Positions 10,300 to 20,877 of a stretch of 64,000 nt of DNA are shown here, piece by piece. Under the pieces are notes generated by a model that made no database searches, had not been told where the DNA came from, and worked only from the letters and a program-made list of their open reading frames with translations. The position numbers and the translations under genes were made by a program. This DNA comes from Corallium rubrum (lineage: Eukaryota; Cnidaria; Anthozoa; Scleralcyonacea; Coralliidae): assembly GCA_964035015.1 (NCBI GenBank), contig CAXIUP010000120.1, positions 62,001 to 126,000 on the forward strand, read 5' to 3'. Every line of letters begins with the position of its first letter. Positions within the stretch are counted from its first letter, which is position 1.

Positions 10300-13014
10300 C
10301 TATTTTAATCTAAGAAATGTAACATCAAAAGGAGTAACATTAGATCCCCAGTCCCTTACTGCCATATACTCAATGTAATGAACCATAGCTGAAATCTCGT
10401 TCTCAGCAGCAGTAGCAATGATTGCCCCAGTATTTAAATGTAAATGACTTTCCACTAACATGGTTGCACCATTCTTATTTACTAGTAATGTCATAGATTT
10501 ATCTGGTGAAAGAATGAATACCATTGCTAATTTAATCTTAGATAAACAAATGTGTTGTAATTCTAACAAAAATTCTACAAAATTGTTGAATTGGTACTCA
10601 TCTCCTCTTTCAGCAAAATTCCCAAGACCCAGCTGTGGATGCTGTAAAATTTCTGGAACACTGTACGTTATCTGGTCACTATCAAGCCTGTCATACATGT
10701 TGTTGCCTTCAGGGAAAAGTTGGTGGCAGAATTGTAGAAAGTTTGCGTTCAAGGTTGATAGCACTCCATGTTGGGAAAACCAGGCTGTCTCAGATAGAAA
10801 ATTAAGTGCCACCAAACAAGCAATAATTGTGCAGGCATTACTTCCCAAACGGTTCTCTATACTTGATTGGCAAAAAGATAAAAGATATTCATTAACACAG
10901 TCAATTTTGGTGAGTTTAACAATTAAATAATTTAATCTATTTCTATTAATAGTACAGGACTTCTGAGTTAAATGCCATGGGCACGTACATGGTTTTAGAA
11001 TTCCATTTACTGTACAAACATTATTTGGACACATATTACATTTGGCAGAAGATGCTGCTGAAACAGTTCTTCCATGCCCGACTCTAGTATGATGACATTT
11101 TGAACAATGTGGTGATCTATGGGATGGGTGAGTTGAAATATCAGTCACAAATGAAGGTGATGGTGTGGTTTGTGTGTCAGTTGGTACTGATGAACAAGAA
11201 GCAGGTGACTGTGGCTTCAATTGCATAACATTCAAATTTAGTTCATTCAAAAGGTTTTCAAAGTTGGTTTCATTATTTACGCTGATTCCAAGATCATCCA
11301 AATGTTCAGCATCTTCAAGATCATCAGATTCAGGTTCATCACCATCACCAGTAGTTGATGTCTCTTCTTCACTTAAATTATTTACACCACCATTCACAAA
11401 GCTAGAGTTTGCAGCTGATGACAAAGAAAAAATAACATTATTTAAGTGGTTAGAACAAATTGGACAATAAGTCAAATCTTTCAGACACTGCCGGTGGAAA
11501 GAATGCCAACATCCCCCAAAAATATGCCAGTCAGTGTCTTCGGTAACCGTACAGATATAATCACAGCATCTTTTCTCATTTGGTTGCTGTCCACACTGGA
11601 ACCCAAGTGGCAAAAAATAGTTTTTAACTGGTGTTTCACCAAACAATGTAGGAAGAATGAACATTGTGCAGTCTTTGGGTTGGCCTTTTGCCCTTGGCAG
11701 AGTATATGATGCACCTGGACTTAAAGCGATTTGTGAAAAAAATGAGACTAATATTTTAGCTACTCTAGTATGTAAATATTTCAGTTGTACTCGACTGAAA
11801 ACATAATTCTTTGCAGGACTGAAAACTGATCGAAAATTTCCTTGGCGGACACCACAGCCGAAAATGGCTTCCATGGTTTCTTTCAGCTTTTCATCACTTG
11901 CCCCATCAGTTGTATGTCTACGTATAACAGAGTGAACATACTCTACAACAGATTCATCAATAATATTTAAATGGTTTTTAAAAACATTAAATATACCATT
12001 GGAAAATTCATTACCTTCCCAGAATTTTACAAATGAAAGCCAGATCAAAAGGGACTTCCTATAATGATGTCGTCTAAAACAATACATTATAATCCACATT
12101 CTTACAATAGATTCATAATATTTAGAAAAATTATTAGTTTTAAAAAGAATATTGTAAGAACTCAAAACTAAAGGACAATAATTGTCTAAAATAGTAAGTA
12201 AAGTACCATACTGTACATCCTTGCATTTGTGGAAAATGGCTTTAACACTCCTTCTAATTAGTGTCCATCCTCCATAAACAATCTCCAAAATGAACTGAAT
12301 CCTCCATGGCTTAGGATGTTCAGCTAGCACTCTGTTGGGAAATAATAACTTATACACAATTTTCAGAAATGGAAGGTAATTTAAAACTAAATCTTCATCA
12401 GCATTGAGGTCAATGTGTAAAGGTCCTATCATAGGGATAAGTGAAAGTAGTTGTTCCAAGTGAACAGGCTCAGTACATGCAATATTATCCATGTACTTCT
12501 TCAGTATTCCATAAATGATTTGCCGTGGGTAAAACTGGCTTGGGTCGTCACCAGGGAAAGGCACAACAAACTTACTAAGATATTCTTTCAGCTTGTTTAC
12601 CATCAAAACTCTTTGCAAGGCTTCCATGTAATTATCTTGGGATTTTAAAGGATGTTTAAAAAAATCAATCAAATAAACATTCTTAAACTTTCTCATACTT
12701 CCAACTTCTGTCGATGCACAGTAATCATGACTTTCAAGGTGCTTGCGCTCTAACAGTGGGTCAAAAAAAGATGTGGTTAATTCAGGTGAGCAAGAGGCAA
12801 ATGTGTAGCTAAGCTTTACCATAGAACAAGGTGAACAGATTTCATTTGCAAGGTTGCATGCCTTAATACCTTCCTTATTATGAATAAATTGAGGAGGAGG
12901 TCGATGAACAGCTTTAATGTCAGGAAATATCTTAAAAATAATAGTACACATGTTGTTAGTTTCTGAGGTTTTAAGGTCATTGGGTCGTCTCTGAGTGAAT
13001 AGTTGTGTAGTCAT
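10300..13014 (-). CDS. Main 3' exon of the unknown zinc-cluster protein (about 900 codons)
   Basis: Continuous open frame; the Met at 13014 is only the first in-frame ATG and coding extends upstream. By residue from that Met: a helical region rich in aromatic residues (about 130-430); a RING-like cluster at about 481-520 (CC, C, C-x-H-x2-H-x2-C, then CPIC); an acidic linker at about 540-580; a second cluster at about 636-670 beginning CSKCHHTRVGHGR, then CNMCPNNVC. The C-terminal 200 residues include 'GSNACTIIACL' (about 728) and 'ESHLHLNTGAIIATA' (about 855). Their spacing could suit a Cys/His papain-like fold, but this is speculation. The RING-like cluster hints at a ubiquitin-ligase type role. 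Confidence 0.6.
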   Translation of the reverse strand: MTTQLFTQRRPNDLKTSETNNMCTIIFKIFPDIKAVHRPPPQFIHNKEGIKACNLANEICSPCSMVKLSYTFASCSPELTTSFFDPLLERKHLESHDYCASTEVGSMRKFKNVYLIDFFKHPLKSQDNYMEALQRVLMVNKLKEYLSKFVVPFPGDDPSQFYPRQIIYGILKKYMDNIACTEPVHLEQLLSLIPMIGPLHIDLNADEDLVLNYLPFLKIVYKLLFPNRVLAEHPKPWRIQFILEIVYGGWTLIRRSVKAIFHKCKDVQYGTLLTILDNYCPLVLSSYNILFKTNNFSKYYESIVRMWIIMYCFRRHHYRKSLLIWLSFVKFWEGNEFSNGIFNVFKNHLNIIDESVVEYVHSVIRRHTTDGASDEKLKETMEAIFGCGVRQGNFRSVFSPAKNYVFSRVQLKYLHTRVAKILVSFFSQIALSPGASYTLPRAKGQPKDCTMFILPTLFGETPVKNYFLPLGFQCGQQPNEKRCCDYICTVTEDTDWHIFGGCWHSFHRQCLKDLTYCPICSNHLNNVIFSLSSAANSSFVNGGVNNLSEEETSTTGDGDEPESDDLEDAEHLDDLGISVNNETNFENLLNELNLNVMQLKPQSPASCSSVPTDTQTTPSPSFVTDISTHPSHRSPHCSKCHHTRVGHGRTVSAASSAKCNMCPNNVCTVNGILKPCTCPWHLTQKSCTINRNRLNYLIVKLTKIDCVNEYLLSFCQSSIENRLGSNACTIIACLVALNFLSETAWFSQHGVLSTLNANFLQFCHQLFPEGNNMYDRLDSDQITYSVPEILQHPQLGLGNFAERGDEYQFNNFVEFLLELQHICLSKIKLAMVFILSPDKSMTLLVNKNGATMLVESHLHLNTGAIIATAAENEISAMVHYIEYMAVRDWGSNVTPFDVTFLRLK

Positions 13015-13164
13015 CGATCATTAAAAGTAACAATTTTTCATTTTTTATAGCATCATCCAATGCAGAATTAATATTTTGGAAATTTGTTGCAGCAAATTTG
13101 TGAAGTGCTCTATCAACAGTAACACTACAGCAGCTGGTACCAAGAACTCTTTGGGTGTTTATAC

Positions 13165-13477
13165 CTTCATTGGTTGCAGTGTGAAAATCTTAAAAGAATA
13201 CCATTATCAATCTGGAAAAAAGCACATTTCTGTGAAAAACCAAAACATAATTGTAAAATTAAAGAAACTGTTCGTTTCTTATTTAAACCTTGTCTTTCTT
13301 TTGTGTGACGGGGGCTTGTCATGCAAGCTAAGACAAGGTCGAATAAATTTGGGGCCCCACTGTCTATGCAAAATGTTTTAAATTGCTCAGGGCTGTAAAT
13401 GGGGAGGCCTTCCTTTTTACTTGCATACTGCAAGTATGCCCTCTGCACATTTCCAACCTCTCCAACTATTTCTTCAC
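13165..13477 (-). CDS. Internal exon of the unknown zinc-cluster gene
   Basis: A polypyrimidine tract and CAG acceptor precede 13477 on the minus strand. The frame encodes 'GEEIVGEVGNVQRAYLQYAS', then a segment with 'CMTSPRHTKERQGLNKKR' and 'LCFGFSQKCAFFQIDNG'. It runs without a splice signal into the next segment (13015-13165), which is open in a different frame, marking the first frameshift. Confidence 0.55.
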
Positions 13478-13624
13478 CTGAAAAAAAAATATAATGAATT
13501 TTAAACATATATGCATATCAAATATTGTGGTCACAATGTAGAGTAGTTGCAATGTTATATCATTACCTGTAAATCATTAAATAAATATTTGGGCCTTTTT
13601 GTATGATAGATATGGTACACTAAC

Positions 13625-13666
13625 CTGATATGGTGAGATGAGACTTGTCATTAGGGTTTCCATTTG
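13625..13666 (-). CDS. Small internal exon (predicted)
   Basis: About 42 bp encoding 'NGNPNDKSHLTIS', between an AG at about 13667 and a CAG/GTTAGT donor at 13625. Same phase as the neighbouring small exon. Confidence 0.4.
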
Positions 13667-13758
13667 CTTCAAGAGAAAATGCCACAACACAAAAATTCTT
13701 CATTTGAAATTAACTTAAAGAAATACTTCAATTTAAGGTAACTTAAAAATATTCTTAC

Positions 13759-13809
13759 CTGACACAGGGAAATTCGAGCTTGAATTTTCAACAAGGTCCT
13801 GTATTTCTT
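13759..13809 (-). CDS. Small internal exon (predicted)
   Basis: About 51 bp encoding 'EEIQDLVENSSSNFPVS', preceded by a TTTTGTAG acceptor and ending in CAG/GTAAGA (a strong donor) at 13759. The intron between this and the first exon is not resolved; the two are adjacent in the sequence. Confidence 0.4.
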
Positions 13810-13812
13810 CTA

Positions 13813-14085
13813 CAAAATATATAGTTTTTCACCACATGGCACATGAACAGTATTTTCTGAGGAAAAAATTGTGTCTATGTTGTCAACTTGTACAGTACCT
13901 TCTAGGATAAAATCCTCCTCAGTTTGCGTTTCTACAGAAACGGTTGTTGAAATATCTTCAACAACAGAATTTTGGTTTTTCATGTAACAGGTCTTACAAA
14001 GGCACTGTCCATCTGAACCACCACACACGAAACCAGACTTAGACGACTTCGTGCCACAAGAGCGACAAGGGATTTTAGACCTCAT
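13813..14085 (-). CDS. First exon with Cys-rich module (predicted)
   Basis: ATG at 14085 chosen because the Cys-rich module starts straight after it ('MRSKIPCRSCG'). An upstream extension to 14124 lacks an ATG. Four Cys pairs in the first 35 residues suggest a small zinc ribbon; the rest is acidic and low in complexity. A TTTTTTCCTCAG acceptor-like site inside it means the exon may be two exons. Confidence 0.45.
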
Positions 14086-14288
14086 AACGAACGGCAAAAG
14101 CTGTAAGTACAAGGCTAAAAACAAAAAAATCTTTTCCCGCCTTTCGTCTTATAAACGGGTAGAAGTTTACAAATAAGGGCACAAACGTTAAGCCATTTTG
14201 CACCGATTGGTTGGACGGTTAAAAGGACAGAGATGTTAAAGTAGCCATTTACTTATTAATAACCGATCGCAAAATCAAATGAGATCAA

Positions 14289-14393
14289 TATCAACACGTA
14301 AGAGACAAAGTTACAAAACAGGAAACACCGTATTAACATATTCTGTTTGCAGACTATTTGTCTGCAGTCTGACAGTTACATTGGACAGTTACA
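14289..14393 (-). repeat. Truncated 3' LTR of the Gypsy element
   Basis: Reading on the minus strand from 14393, TGTAACTGTCC follows the polypurine tract and matches 32982-32880 for about 104 bp with two substitutions. Homology then stops abruptly near 14289, so roughly the last 185 bp of the LTR are missing. Confidence 0.8.
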
Positions 14394-14405
14394 CTCTTCC
14401 CCCAC
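14394..14405 (-). promoter_or_regulatory. Polypurine tract of the Gypsy element
   Basis: GTGGGGGAAGAG on the minus strand immediately before the LTR's TG, the expected plus-strand priming site. Confidence 0.75.
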
Positions 14406-14517
14406 TTAAGTTTTCGTCCCGAAAAACATATTACAAAAACATATTCAATACTATATATATGTGATTATTACATATATCAATCAGTCATTAAAAAAAAATA
14501 TATAGATACACACATAA

Positions 14518-15441
14518 CTAAGGAGTGTCATAAGAATAACGTACTGGAGGGCGTATGTTTTGCCGAAGTTGATAACGTGGTCTTACGGGGGCTTCGCCTC
14601 TAAGCCTATGGGGAGGTGGTGGTACGATGGGGTGTTGAGGCAAGCTGTGGACCACTGTGAAATCTTCTGACTCATACCCAGGAGAAACAATCCGCCCATT
14701 ATCCAACGGTATACAGCACAACTTAAGATTGTCGTGATGAACTACCATATCTTTCCCTTCGTTCGATCGCACACGGTACGTCACTCCCAGTCAACTCACT
14801 ACCTTATAAGGGCCGATCCACTTCCTACCAAACTTCCATTTCTTTGGGCGTTTTACCCAAGCTGTCTGACCCTCCACGTACGGTTTCCATTTCTGGTTAT
14901 GATGATGACGACGCGTGGTCGACCTCACCTCTCCTAAATGTTCTTTAGCGATCTGCCTGACATTCTGAAGGACCGTTCTAACTGTCTGTGCGTAATCAGT
15001 TTGGGTACCAGGATTTCCGATAGTCACAGCGAATTCCAATTCCAAAGGCATGCGAGGGAGCTTTCCGAATACTATTTCATATGGGCTAAACCCAGTAGAT
15101 TCGTGTTTGCTAGTGTTGTATGCGTAAACAACGGGGTCTAACCACACATCGTCGGCTCTGGTGGACACATAATTGGCAAGCATATCTTGGAGCGTGCGAT
15201 TCTGCCGTTCAACCTGGCCATCCCCACTAGGGTGGTAGGCTGTAGTGCGTGTTTTTGTAATTCCCATTATATCGCAAATCTCGTGCATAAGGGTGCTTTC
15301 GAAATTCGAACCTTGATCCGAATGGAGCACAACTGGGGGTCCGAAACGAGAAAACACTTTCGATATTAAAATGTTAGCGACCGTAGAAGCCTTTTGGTCT
15401 TTAGTCGGGAACGCTTCACACCACTTTGTAAAGTGGTCCAT
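14518..15441 (-). pseudogene. Gypsy integrase, catalytic core and C-terminal part
   Basis: Integrase strand-transfer core: the second Asp is in 'LHSDQGSNFES' and the Glu in 'GDGQVERQNRTLQ', followed by 'WIGPYKVVS', a GPY/F-type module. An in-frame TGA at 14791-14793 separates this from 'VTYRVRSNEGKD' and a Pro/Arg-rich tail that ends at 14518. The first catalytic Asp lies in the preceding ORF ('WALDYMGP'). A one-base deletion near 15440 joins the two frames. It would insert the element's cDNA if intact. Confidence 0.85.
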
Positions 15442-16022
15442 GACAACAAGTACATCTTGTTTCCTCTCGCGGTCTCCGAAACAGGTCCCATATAATCTAA
15501 TGCCCAGAAGGTGAAAGGTTCACCGACATCAATAGTTTTCATAGGCGCTTTGTCTGGGTTTGGCGGCGATTTACGGCGCTGGCAAGAGAGACAGTGTTGT
15601 ATGTGAAATTTAACCGATGCGCGCAGATTTGGCCAATAAAATCGTTCGCGAATTCTTTCTTCTGTTCTTGTTGAACCGAGATGACCACAGGATGGATTGT
15701 CATGCATACCTTTAAGTATTACCGGCACTATAGACTGCGGGATAAGGATTGCGTGATCAGGATGCGCGAAATGCTTATGACGAGAACGCACGAGGAGATC
15801 ATTGTGCATAAACAATCGATCGTAATTATACCAGAAATTGCGAAGAACTGGGTTATCTTTCCAATCTTTGAAATCGGGTCTCGGTTTATTTTGAAGTTTG
15901 AGTTCAATGATTTTTGAAATACATTCGCCTTGGCGTTGCGCTTCATGCAAATTAATAATCTGGTTAACCGTAACTGAATTAATATTGTTCGTAGAGACAG
16001 GTATGTTCTTAGGTGTTGACAT
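15366..16022 (-). pseudogene. Gypsy integrase, N-terminal zinc-binding region and first catalytic Asp
   Basis: HHCC zinc module: His in 'MHDNPSCGHLGS' and Cys pair in 'HCLSCQRRK', then 'FWALDYMGP' with the first catalytic Asp. The frame breaks near 15440, where coding continues in the frame of 14791-15441. The upstream junction to RNase H is also frameshifted near 16050. Confidence 0.85.
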
Positions 16023-16059
16023 TTGAAATGGTGGCGCCTCAGGGTTAAGTATCGAATAG

Positions 16060-16579
16060 TTGACGTGTTTTGCGGTGCGGACAAGGAATTACTAAACCAG
16101 TTAGCGATATTCCGAAATAAAAGTAACAACATGAACCCGTAGTGAAGCGGTATATTGAACAAGCGTTTCGCCTTCGTTTTCAATTCTCTGGCTGGTGTAA
16201 TCACACGGGTGGTTGCGCAGTCGGTCACACGGTCACTGTTTTTGTTCGGTAAACGAGATAAAGCGTCGGCATTGCAGTGGGATTTGCCCGCTCTATGTTG
16301 AACCGAAAATTCAAATTCCTGCAAATCCATCAGCCATCGCGCTACACGCCCTTTTGGCTCCATACTATTTAGCCAACGAAGAGCACTATGATCAGTGACA
16401 ATTGTGAACTTACGGCCTAGGAGGTAGAGGCGAAAGTGTTGTGTTCCGTAATGGATTGCCAAAGCTTCTTTCTCAGTGGTAGCATAGTTGCGTTCGCGAA
16501 GTGTAAGGCTCCGAGAACCGTATGCGACAACTCTTTCTACGCCATTGTCATCACGTTGGGAAAGAACTACGCCTAAGCC
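16060..16579 (-). pseudogene. Gypsy RNase H, 3' portion
   Basis: Contains 'YGSRSLTLRERNYATTEKE', 'TDHSALRWLNSM' and 'HRAGKSHCNADALSRLP', the typical end of a Gypsy RNase H. Its 5' portion, ending in 'TDASDVGLG', is 7 kb away at about 23650, on the other side of the foldback. Confidence 0.85.
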
Positions 16580-16588
16580 GGCTATCTT

Positions 16589-16798
16589 TAAAAGGGGGAA
16601 CGGGGAATGGGGGAACGGGGAATGGGGGAACGGGGAATGGGGGAATGGGGGAACGGGGAATGGGGGAATGGGGGAATGGGGGAACGGGGAATGGGGGAAT
16701 GGGGGAATGGGGGAATGGGGGAATGGGGGAATGGGGGAATGGGGGAACGGGGGAATGGGGGAACGGGGGAACGGGGGAATGGGGGGAATGGGGGAACG
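16589..16798 (+). repeat. G-rich minisatellite, left arm part 1
   Basis: Mixture of GGGGGAACGGGGAAT 15-mers and GGGGGAAT 8-mers with G runs on the plus strand. Short gaps between 4-5 base G runs make quadruplex formation likely. It is open in several frames (Gly/Asn/Glu/Trp repeats); these are not proteins. Confidence 0.9.
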
Positions 16799-16879
16799 CA
16801 ATCTCGTCCCCAGAGCCAAATATGCCCGGCCGCGCGGGCAAATCAAATGGCTCTGGGCCAATCCGTTTGAAACCCCACG

Positions 16880-18709
16880 AATCGTGGGGTTTTGGGGCGT
16901 GCGCAGTTGATTATTTTGGACCCAGACCCACGAAAACCTATCGCACGGCCATCAGAACTTTTGCAAAATATAGTGATATGTCGAGGCTGATTCTGGAGTT
17001 TAATTTCAACAAAATAGCAGTGGAAATGACGTTAGAAAGTAATCGTTGCTGTTTGGTATAGCGAGAGAATATTCCTTGTGTGAAATATTTGGAAAGGAAG
17101 CTGACAAATTCAAAAATAACCCCGTGTTTTGGTATGACTGTCCAAAAAGTATCAAATATTTATGATAGCTGTATTATTGAAACAGTTTTAATTTTGTATC
17201 AAGATTTATATGAACATGAGAATATCATATTATTTTTCGGATTTTTATTCGTAGGCAACTACAACGCAATTCGTGACAAAAGCTGGATATTTTAAAATGT
17301 ATTTTAGTCTGTATAATAAAACTTGTTTTTTCTTTGCCCTGCACTTATAATTTGTTGATTTGTAACATTTTATTATTAATTGTTACATCAGTACATGTTG
17401 TGTGTCGTCAAAATAATTGATTCAGTAACATTTGACGCTTATAAAACCAGGCTGTGTCAAAGTTTGAAAGAAAGTAAAAATACCAGTTGCTGAACTTTTA
17501 TACTAGAATGCACAACTAGAATGCACTTAATATGTAGTATAACTAGTATGGTCTTTTTTATGGTCTTTTTTTTATTGGCTTGAGTGTCATGGTAAACAAT
17601 CCTTATACTATGTATGTGTGTATGATAAACTAAGAAAGTATCCTTGTTGTGATTTTGTCTATAGTCTTGATGAGCAGACTTGATATAAATTATGATATTT
17701 CTTCATATGCATATACAATATAAATTTGATGTTGTCCTAACTATACATGTACATAATTTGCTTCTAAAGTATATAATTGTCTTCTGGCCTCTCAGATTTA
17801 CAGTGCCGTAGGAAGTACCAAAGGATTGAGAAGGTTGAACAAGGACTATAACACGTTTTCCAGTAAATTTTGATAATTTATAGGCTGCAAACCCCTCCCC
17901 CCCTGTAAGATAACTGCAAGTTTAAACTACTTGTCTAAAAAGTGTCATGCAGAAAGACATGACAATATTTAGAGTGACGACCTTGTTTTCACAATATTCC
18001 ACTCATGTAAGCTACATTATCAAGGGGTTATTCAAAATATATATTTTCCCAGATCAAAGGGTGTTGTTTTCTAGTAGTATCTATATAATTATATTGCACT
18101 TTTTCAGCATTTATAATACCAATGTATTTTTTGAAGACAATACATTTTATATTTTCAGTTGTCTTGTTGACAAAACTTTGAACTTAATAATTTATTTTTT
18201 ATTAGCACCTACATAAAGTAAACCAACATAACCTTGAATCCAGTTTCTGTATTAAATCTGGTAATTATACTAATTCCATCAGCAAAAGAGAAATTCAATC
18301 ATACAATTAACTTGTATTTTTCCTTAGGGTGTGGGGCATTTTCTGTCATTTTGTACAAAATATTGTCCCACATGGGATGGCATTTGTTAATTTTTGCAAG
18401 CTATTCAGAACTAACCTAAACCTATGTCATGGGGTGAGGGTGGATGGGTTTACTCTGACTAGTGCATAACCATTTCATATGCTATATATATATAAATGCT
18501 TTTAGTTTTATACCATTATTACATATTAGCATGATTTGCTGGGGTGTTGGACTCTTGGTGCTACATACAGCAGTTAAGTCTGCAACCTGCATTCGATTCC
18601 TGCACAATGGAGTTATTTGATTAAAAAAATCACTTTTGCCACTTCCTCCTGTAGTAACACTGGGCCAATGAGAATGGGCCCTTACTGGACCTCTGACAAC
18701 AACAGTTCA
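16880..18709. other. Interior of the 3.9 kb TIR element, no gene seen
   Basis: AT-rich, no ORF with a recognisable motif. A weak tRNA-like string near 18541-18600 was considered and not accepted. Confidence 0.5.
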
Positions 18710-18949
18710 GATATATACAGTGGTGTAAGCTTGTGCTAGGGTGCCCATGGTCCAAACTGGAGTGGGTGCTCCCAAGGCAGGGGGAGCTAGGTCCCCTTGA
18801 GAAGTCCAGGGGCAACACTGCCGTTGGGTGCCAGGGGGTGGAGCCCCCATGAAGCCCTGGCAATATGAGCCTTTTGGTAGTCATTTAGAGGCCAATTTTT
18901 AATGGGTTTCTTAAAAAGCACCTGTGTCCAGAAGCATAAATTATGAACA

Positions 18950-19064
18950 CAGGGCTCAAAATAATGTTACATGTTACACCGGTCATGGTGACTGGTCAGT
19001 TCCAATTGTGACTGGGCAAAGGTGATTTTTGACCAGTCAAATTTCATGATGCCCCCCCCCCCCC

Positions 19065-19098
<34 letters not shown>

Positions 19099-19503
19099 CA
19101 ACCCAACAAAAAACAAAAAAACAACAAAAAACCAAACAAACTGTAACACAACACAACACAACACAACACAACACAACACAACACAACACAACACAACACA
19201 ACACAACACAACACAACACAACACAAAAAAACATGTAAAGTATATTCTACACTATATATATATATAAGCTAGTACTGATATGAACGTTTGTCATAAAAAG
19301 GAAATGCATGCATAGTTCACTTCAATATATATCAGACATTATGAAACGGGTCTACAATCATTTTAAGTTCCTTCAAATGGAAGTAATAAAATTAATTGCA
19401 AGTAATATGACTGGTTAAAATAACTGGTGTTATACAAGTTTGACTGGTCACATTAAAAATTTGGGTGGTCATTGACCAGTACCGGCCATTATTTTGAGCC
19501 TTG
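18950..19503. mobile_element. Small TIR element nested in the hAT-like element
   Basis: CAGGGCTCAAAATAATG at 18950 is inverted at the right end (CATTATTTTGAGCCTTG ending at 19503, one mismatch). TGAACA is repeated directly on both sides (18944-18949 and 19504-19509). Inside are further ACTGGTCA inverted motifs, a C-run/A-run block and an AACAC array. No ORF. Probably another hAT-type MITE. Confidence 0.6.
19053..19227. repeat. C-run, A-run and (AACAC)n microsatellite
   Basis: About 14 C then about 30 A (19053-19097), an A/C-rich link, then AACAC pentamers at about 19146-19226. Apparent ORFs across it are low-complexity artefacts. Confidence 0.9.
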
Positions 19504-19748
19504 TGAACATGATGTGCTTTATTATACAGAAATCAAGAAGGCTGATTTCAAGGGAGCTTAGAGGGTGAAAAAACCCTGGGGACTCTGGTAACCTGGGCAT
19601 TTTAGCCTTTACAGGCTTTTTAGAGATGAATATTAAGGTTTCTAGTGTTTCCTTCAAATCAGATCTCAGGGTGCCCCCCCCCCCCTGAGTTATGATGCCT
19701 CGGCTTTTACGAGGTAGAATACATAGGAGTTACACCACTGGATATACG

Positions 19749-20680
19749 GTATAAACTGATAGAGTTATCCAGTATAAATAAGGTTAGTTTATTGTTGTCA
19801 GAACACAAACAAGTGTATTGGTTTAATCGAGGAAAATAATGGGTATATCTGTAGTATATACTAGTCTTAAATTGAAAACTGGTGTAAACCAGCAACTGAT
19901 GCTTACCACATTTGGATACAATACTTTAGACTAATTTATAGCTGCCAGTTGTATTGTAGAATGTGGATAGGAGTGTTTGATTCAAAATTTAATTAAACAA
20001 ATAATTTTGTAGTACAGCACTCATGGTCTGACAACCTCAACATGTCTGGCAATACAACCAGGAACATTAACTTACACAAATAAAAGTTACAAACACAGTA
20101 TCAACACTCATAAGACAATATATATATTTTTATATAAGGAGATATCTATGGGATATTTAGGAACATGTTGATCAGTTAATAATGTGCTCAGATAATTATT
20201 TTCAAGTTTGTATTCAATGATGCATTATTCAAACAGTCACGATTAATAATATATTTCTCCAATAATATTTCTTGTAGTCAAACCCAATGTCTAATATGAC
20301 GATATAGCATAAATATTTATTTTTTAACATACAAACACGGAAACTGTGAAATCTGAAAAAGACAACTCTCAATGATCACGAACCACGGCTACGATCGATG
20401 ATGATTCGATGAGTCTGTCGTAATACGTTCTCCCGTTTATAGTCCCGTGGAAGCTCAAATCAAGGATCCAAACATGTTACTAAGCCAAATACGTATATTC
20501 CTTGTCTCTTTGGAAAGAATCTCTCATTTTGTCAGGTTTAATTCTCATAAAGATGTTTTTATTTTGCTCCGATCCGCTCCTCTTGAAAATTCAACATGAG
20601 AACATGGGAGAATGAGCATGAAATTATCTGCGCAGCGCAGTAGGCGTCGAAGCGTTAAACCAATCAGAGGCAAGTTTCAA
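19749..20680. other. No gene recognised
   Basis: Right-hand interior of the 3.9 kb TIR element. AT-rich, no motif-bearing ORF. Confidence 0.5.
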
Positions 20681-20740
20681 ACGGCTTGTCCCAGAGCCAT
20701 TTGCTTTCCCGGGGGGGAGCTGGCTCTGGGGACGAGATTG

Positions 20741-20829
20741 GGGGGAACGGGGAATGGGGGAATGGGGGAATTGGGGAACGGGGAATCGGGGAATGGGGAA
20801 TGGGGGAATGGGGAATGGGGGAATCGGGT
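20741..20829 (+). repeat. G-rich minisatellite, left arm part 2
   Basis: Continuation of the array at 16589-16798 beyond the inserted TIR element, with G runs again on the plus strand. This places the guest inside the arm. Confidence 0.85.
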
Positions 20830-20877
20830 AGACAAAGACAAAGGAATAACCAATCTGTTTACGCATCCATACGTATA

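Larger units (their letters stand above)
10300..14085 (-). pseudogene. Multi-exon gene of unknown function with several zinc-binding clusters, probably decayed
   Basis: Minus-strand gene assembled from a first exon (ATG at 14085, a Cys-rich module 'CRSCGTKSSKSGFVC ... CLCKTC'), two small exons, a 13165-13477 exon and a long 3' exon ending at 10300. Small exons are bounded by AG/GT signals and end in the same phase (CAG/G). The reading frame shifts by one base near 13165 (after 'FSHCNQ') and near 13000 (after 'IDDYTTIH'); the flanking peptide reads sensibly across both, so single-base indels are likelier than introns. I do not recognise the family. It resembles a multi-copy invertebrate gene and may itself be transposon-encoded. 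Sequencing error at the two frameshifts is possible. Confidence 0.55.
18718..19740. mobile_element. hAT-like non-autonomous element
   Basis: Ends CAGTGGTGTAA (18718) and the inverse TTACACCACTG (19740), the typical CA-GTGGTGTA pattern of hAT TIRs. Flanks are GATATATA (18710-18717) and GATATACG (19741-19748), a plausible 8-bp target duplication with two differences. No transposase. Itself interrupted by 18950-19503. Confidence 0.65.
16799..20740. mobile_element. 3.9 kb TIR element inserted in the left arm of the G-rich foldback
   Basis: Perfect 19-bp terminal inverted repeats, CAATCTCGTCCCCAGAGCC at 16799 and its complement ending at 20740. Each end also contains an internal hairpin (CCAGAGCC paired with GGCTCTGG), and subterminal similarity continues inward ('CCGTTTGAAAC' at about 16863 and inverted at about 20676). 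A 9-bp direct repeat GGGGGAACG flanks it (16790-16798 and 20741-20749), although the host array contains this sequence many times. No ORF of note: non-autonomous. A shorter relative lies at 33197-33984. The 9-bp TSD suggests a MULE-like system (inference). Confidence 0.75.

Noticed and set aside
16551..17061. Gly/Asn/Glu/Trp or Pro/Phe/His repeat proteins
   Set aside because: Translations of the G-rich minisatellite in many frames; same at 20612-20898 and 22875-23711.
18541..18605. tRNA-like string with 'GCATTCGATTCCTGC'
   Set aside because: Only a weak B-box; no A-box at proper spacing and no cloverleaf.
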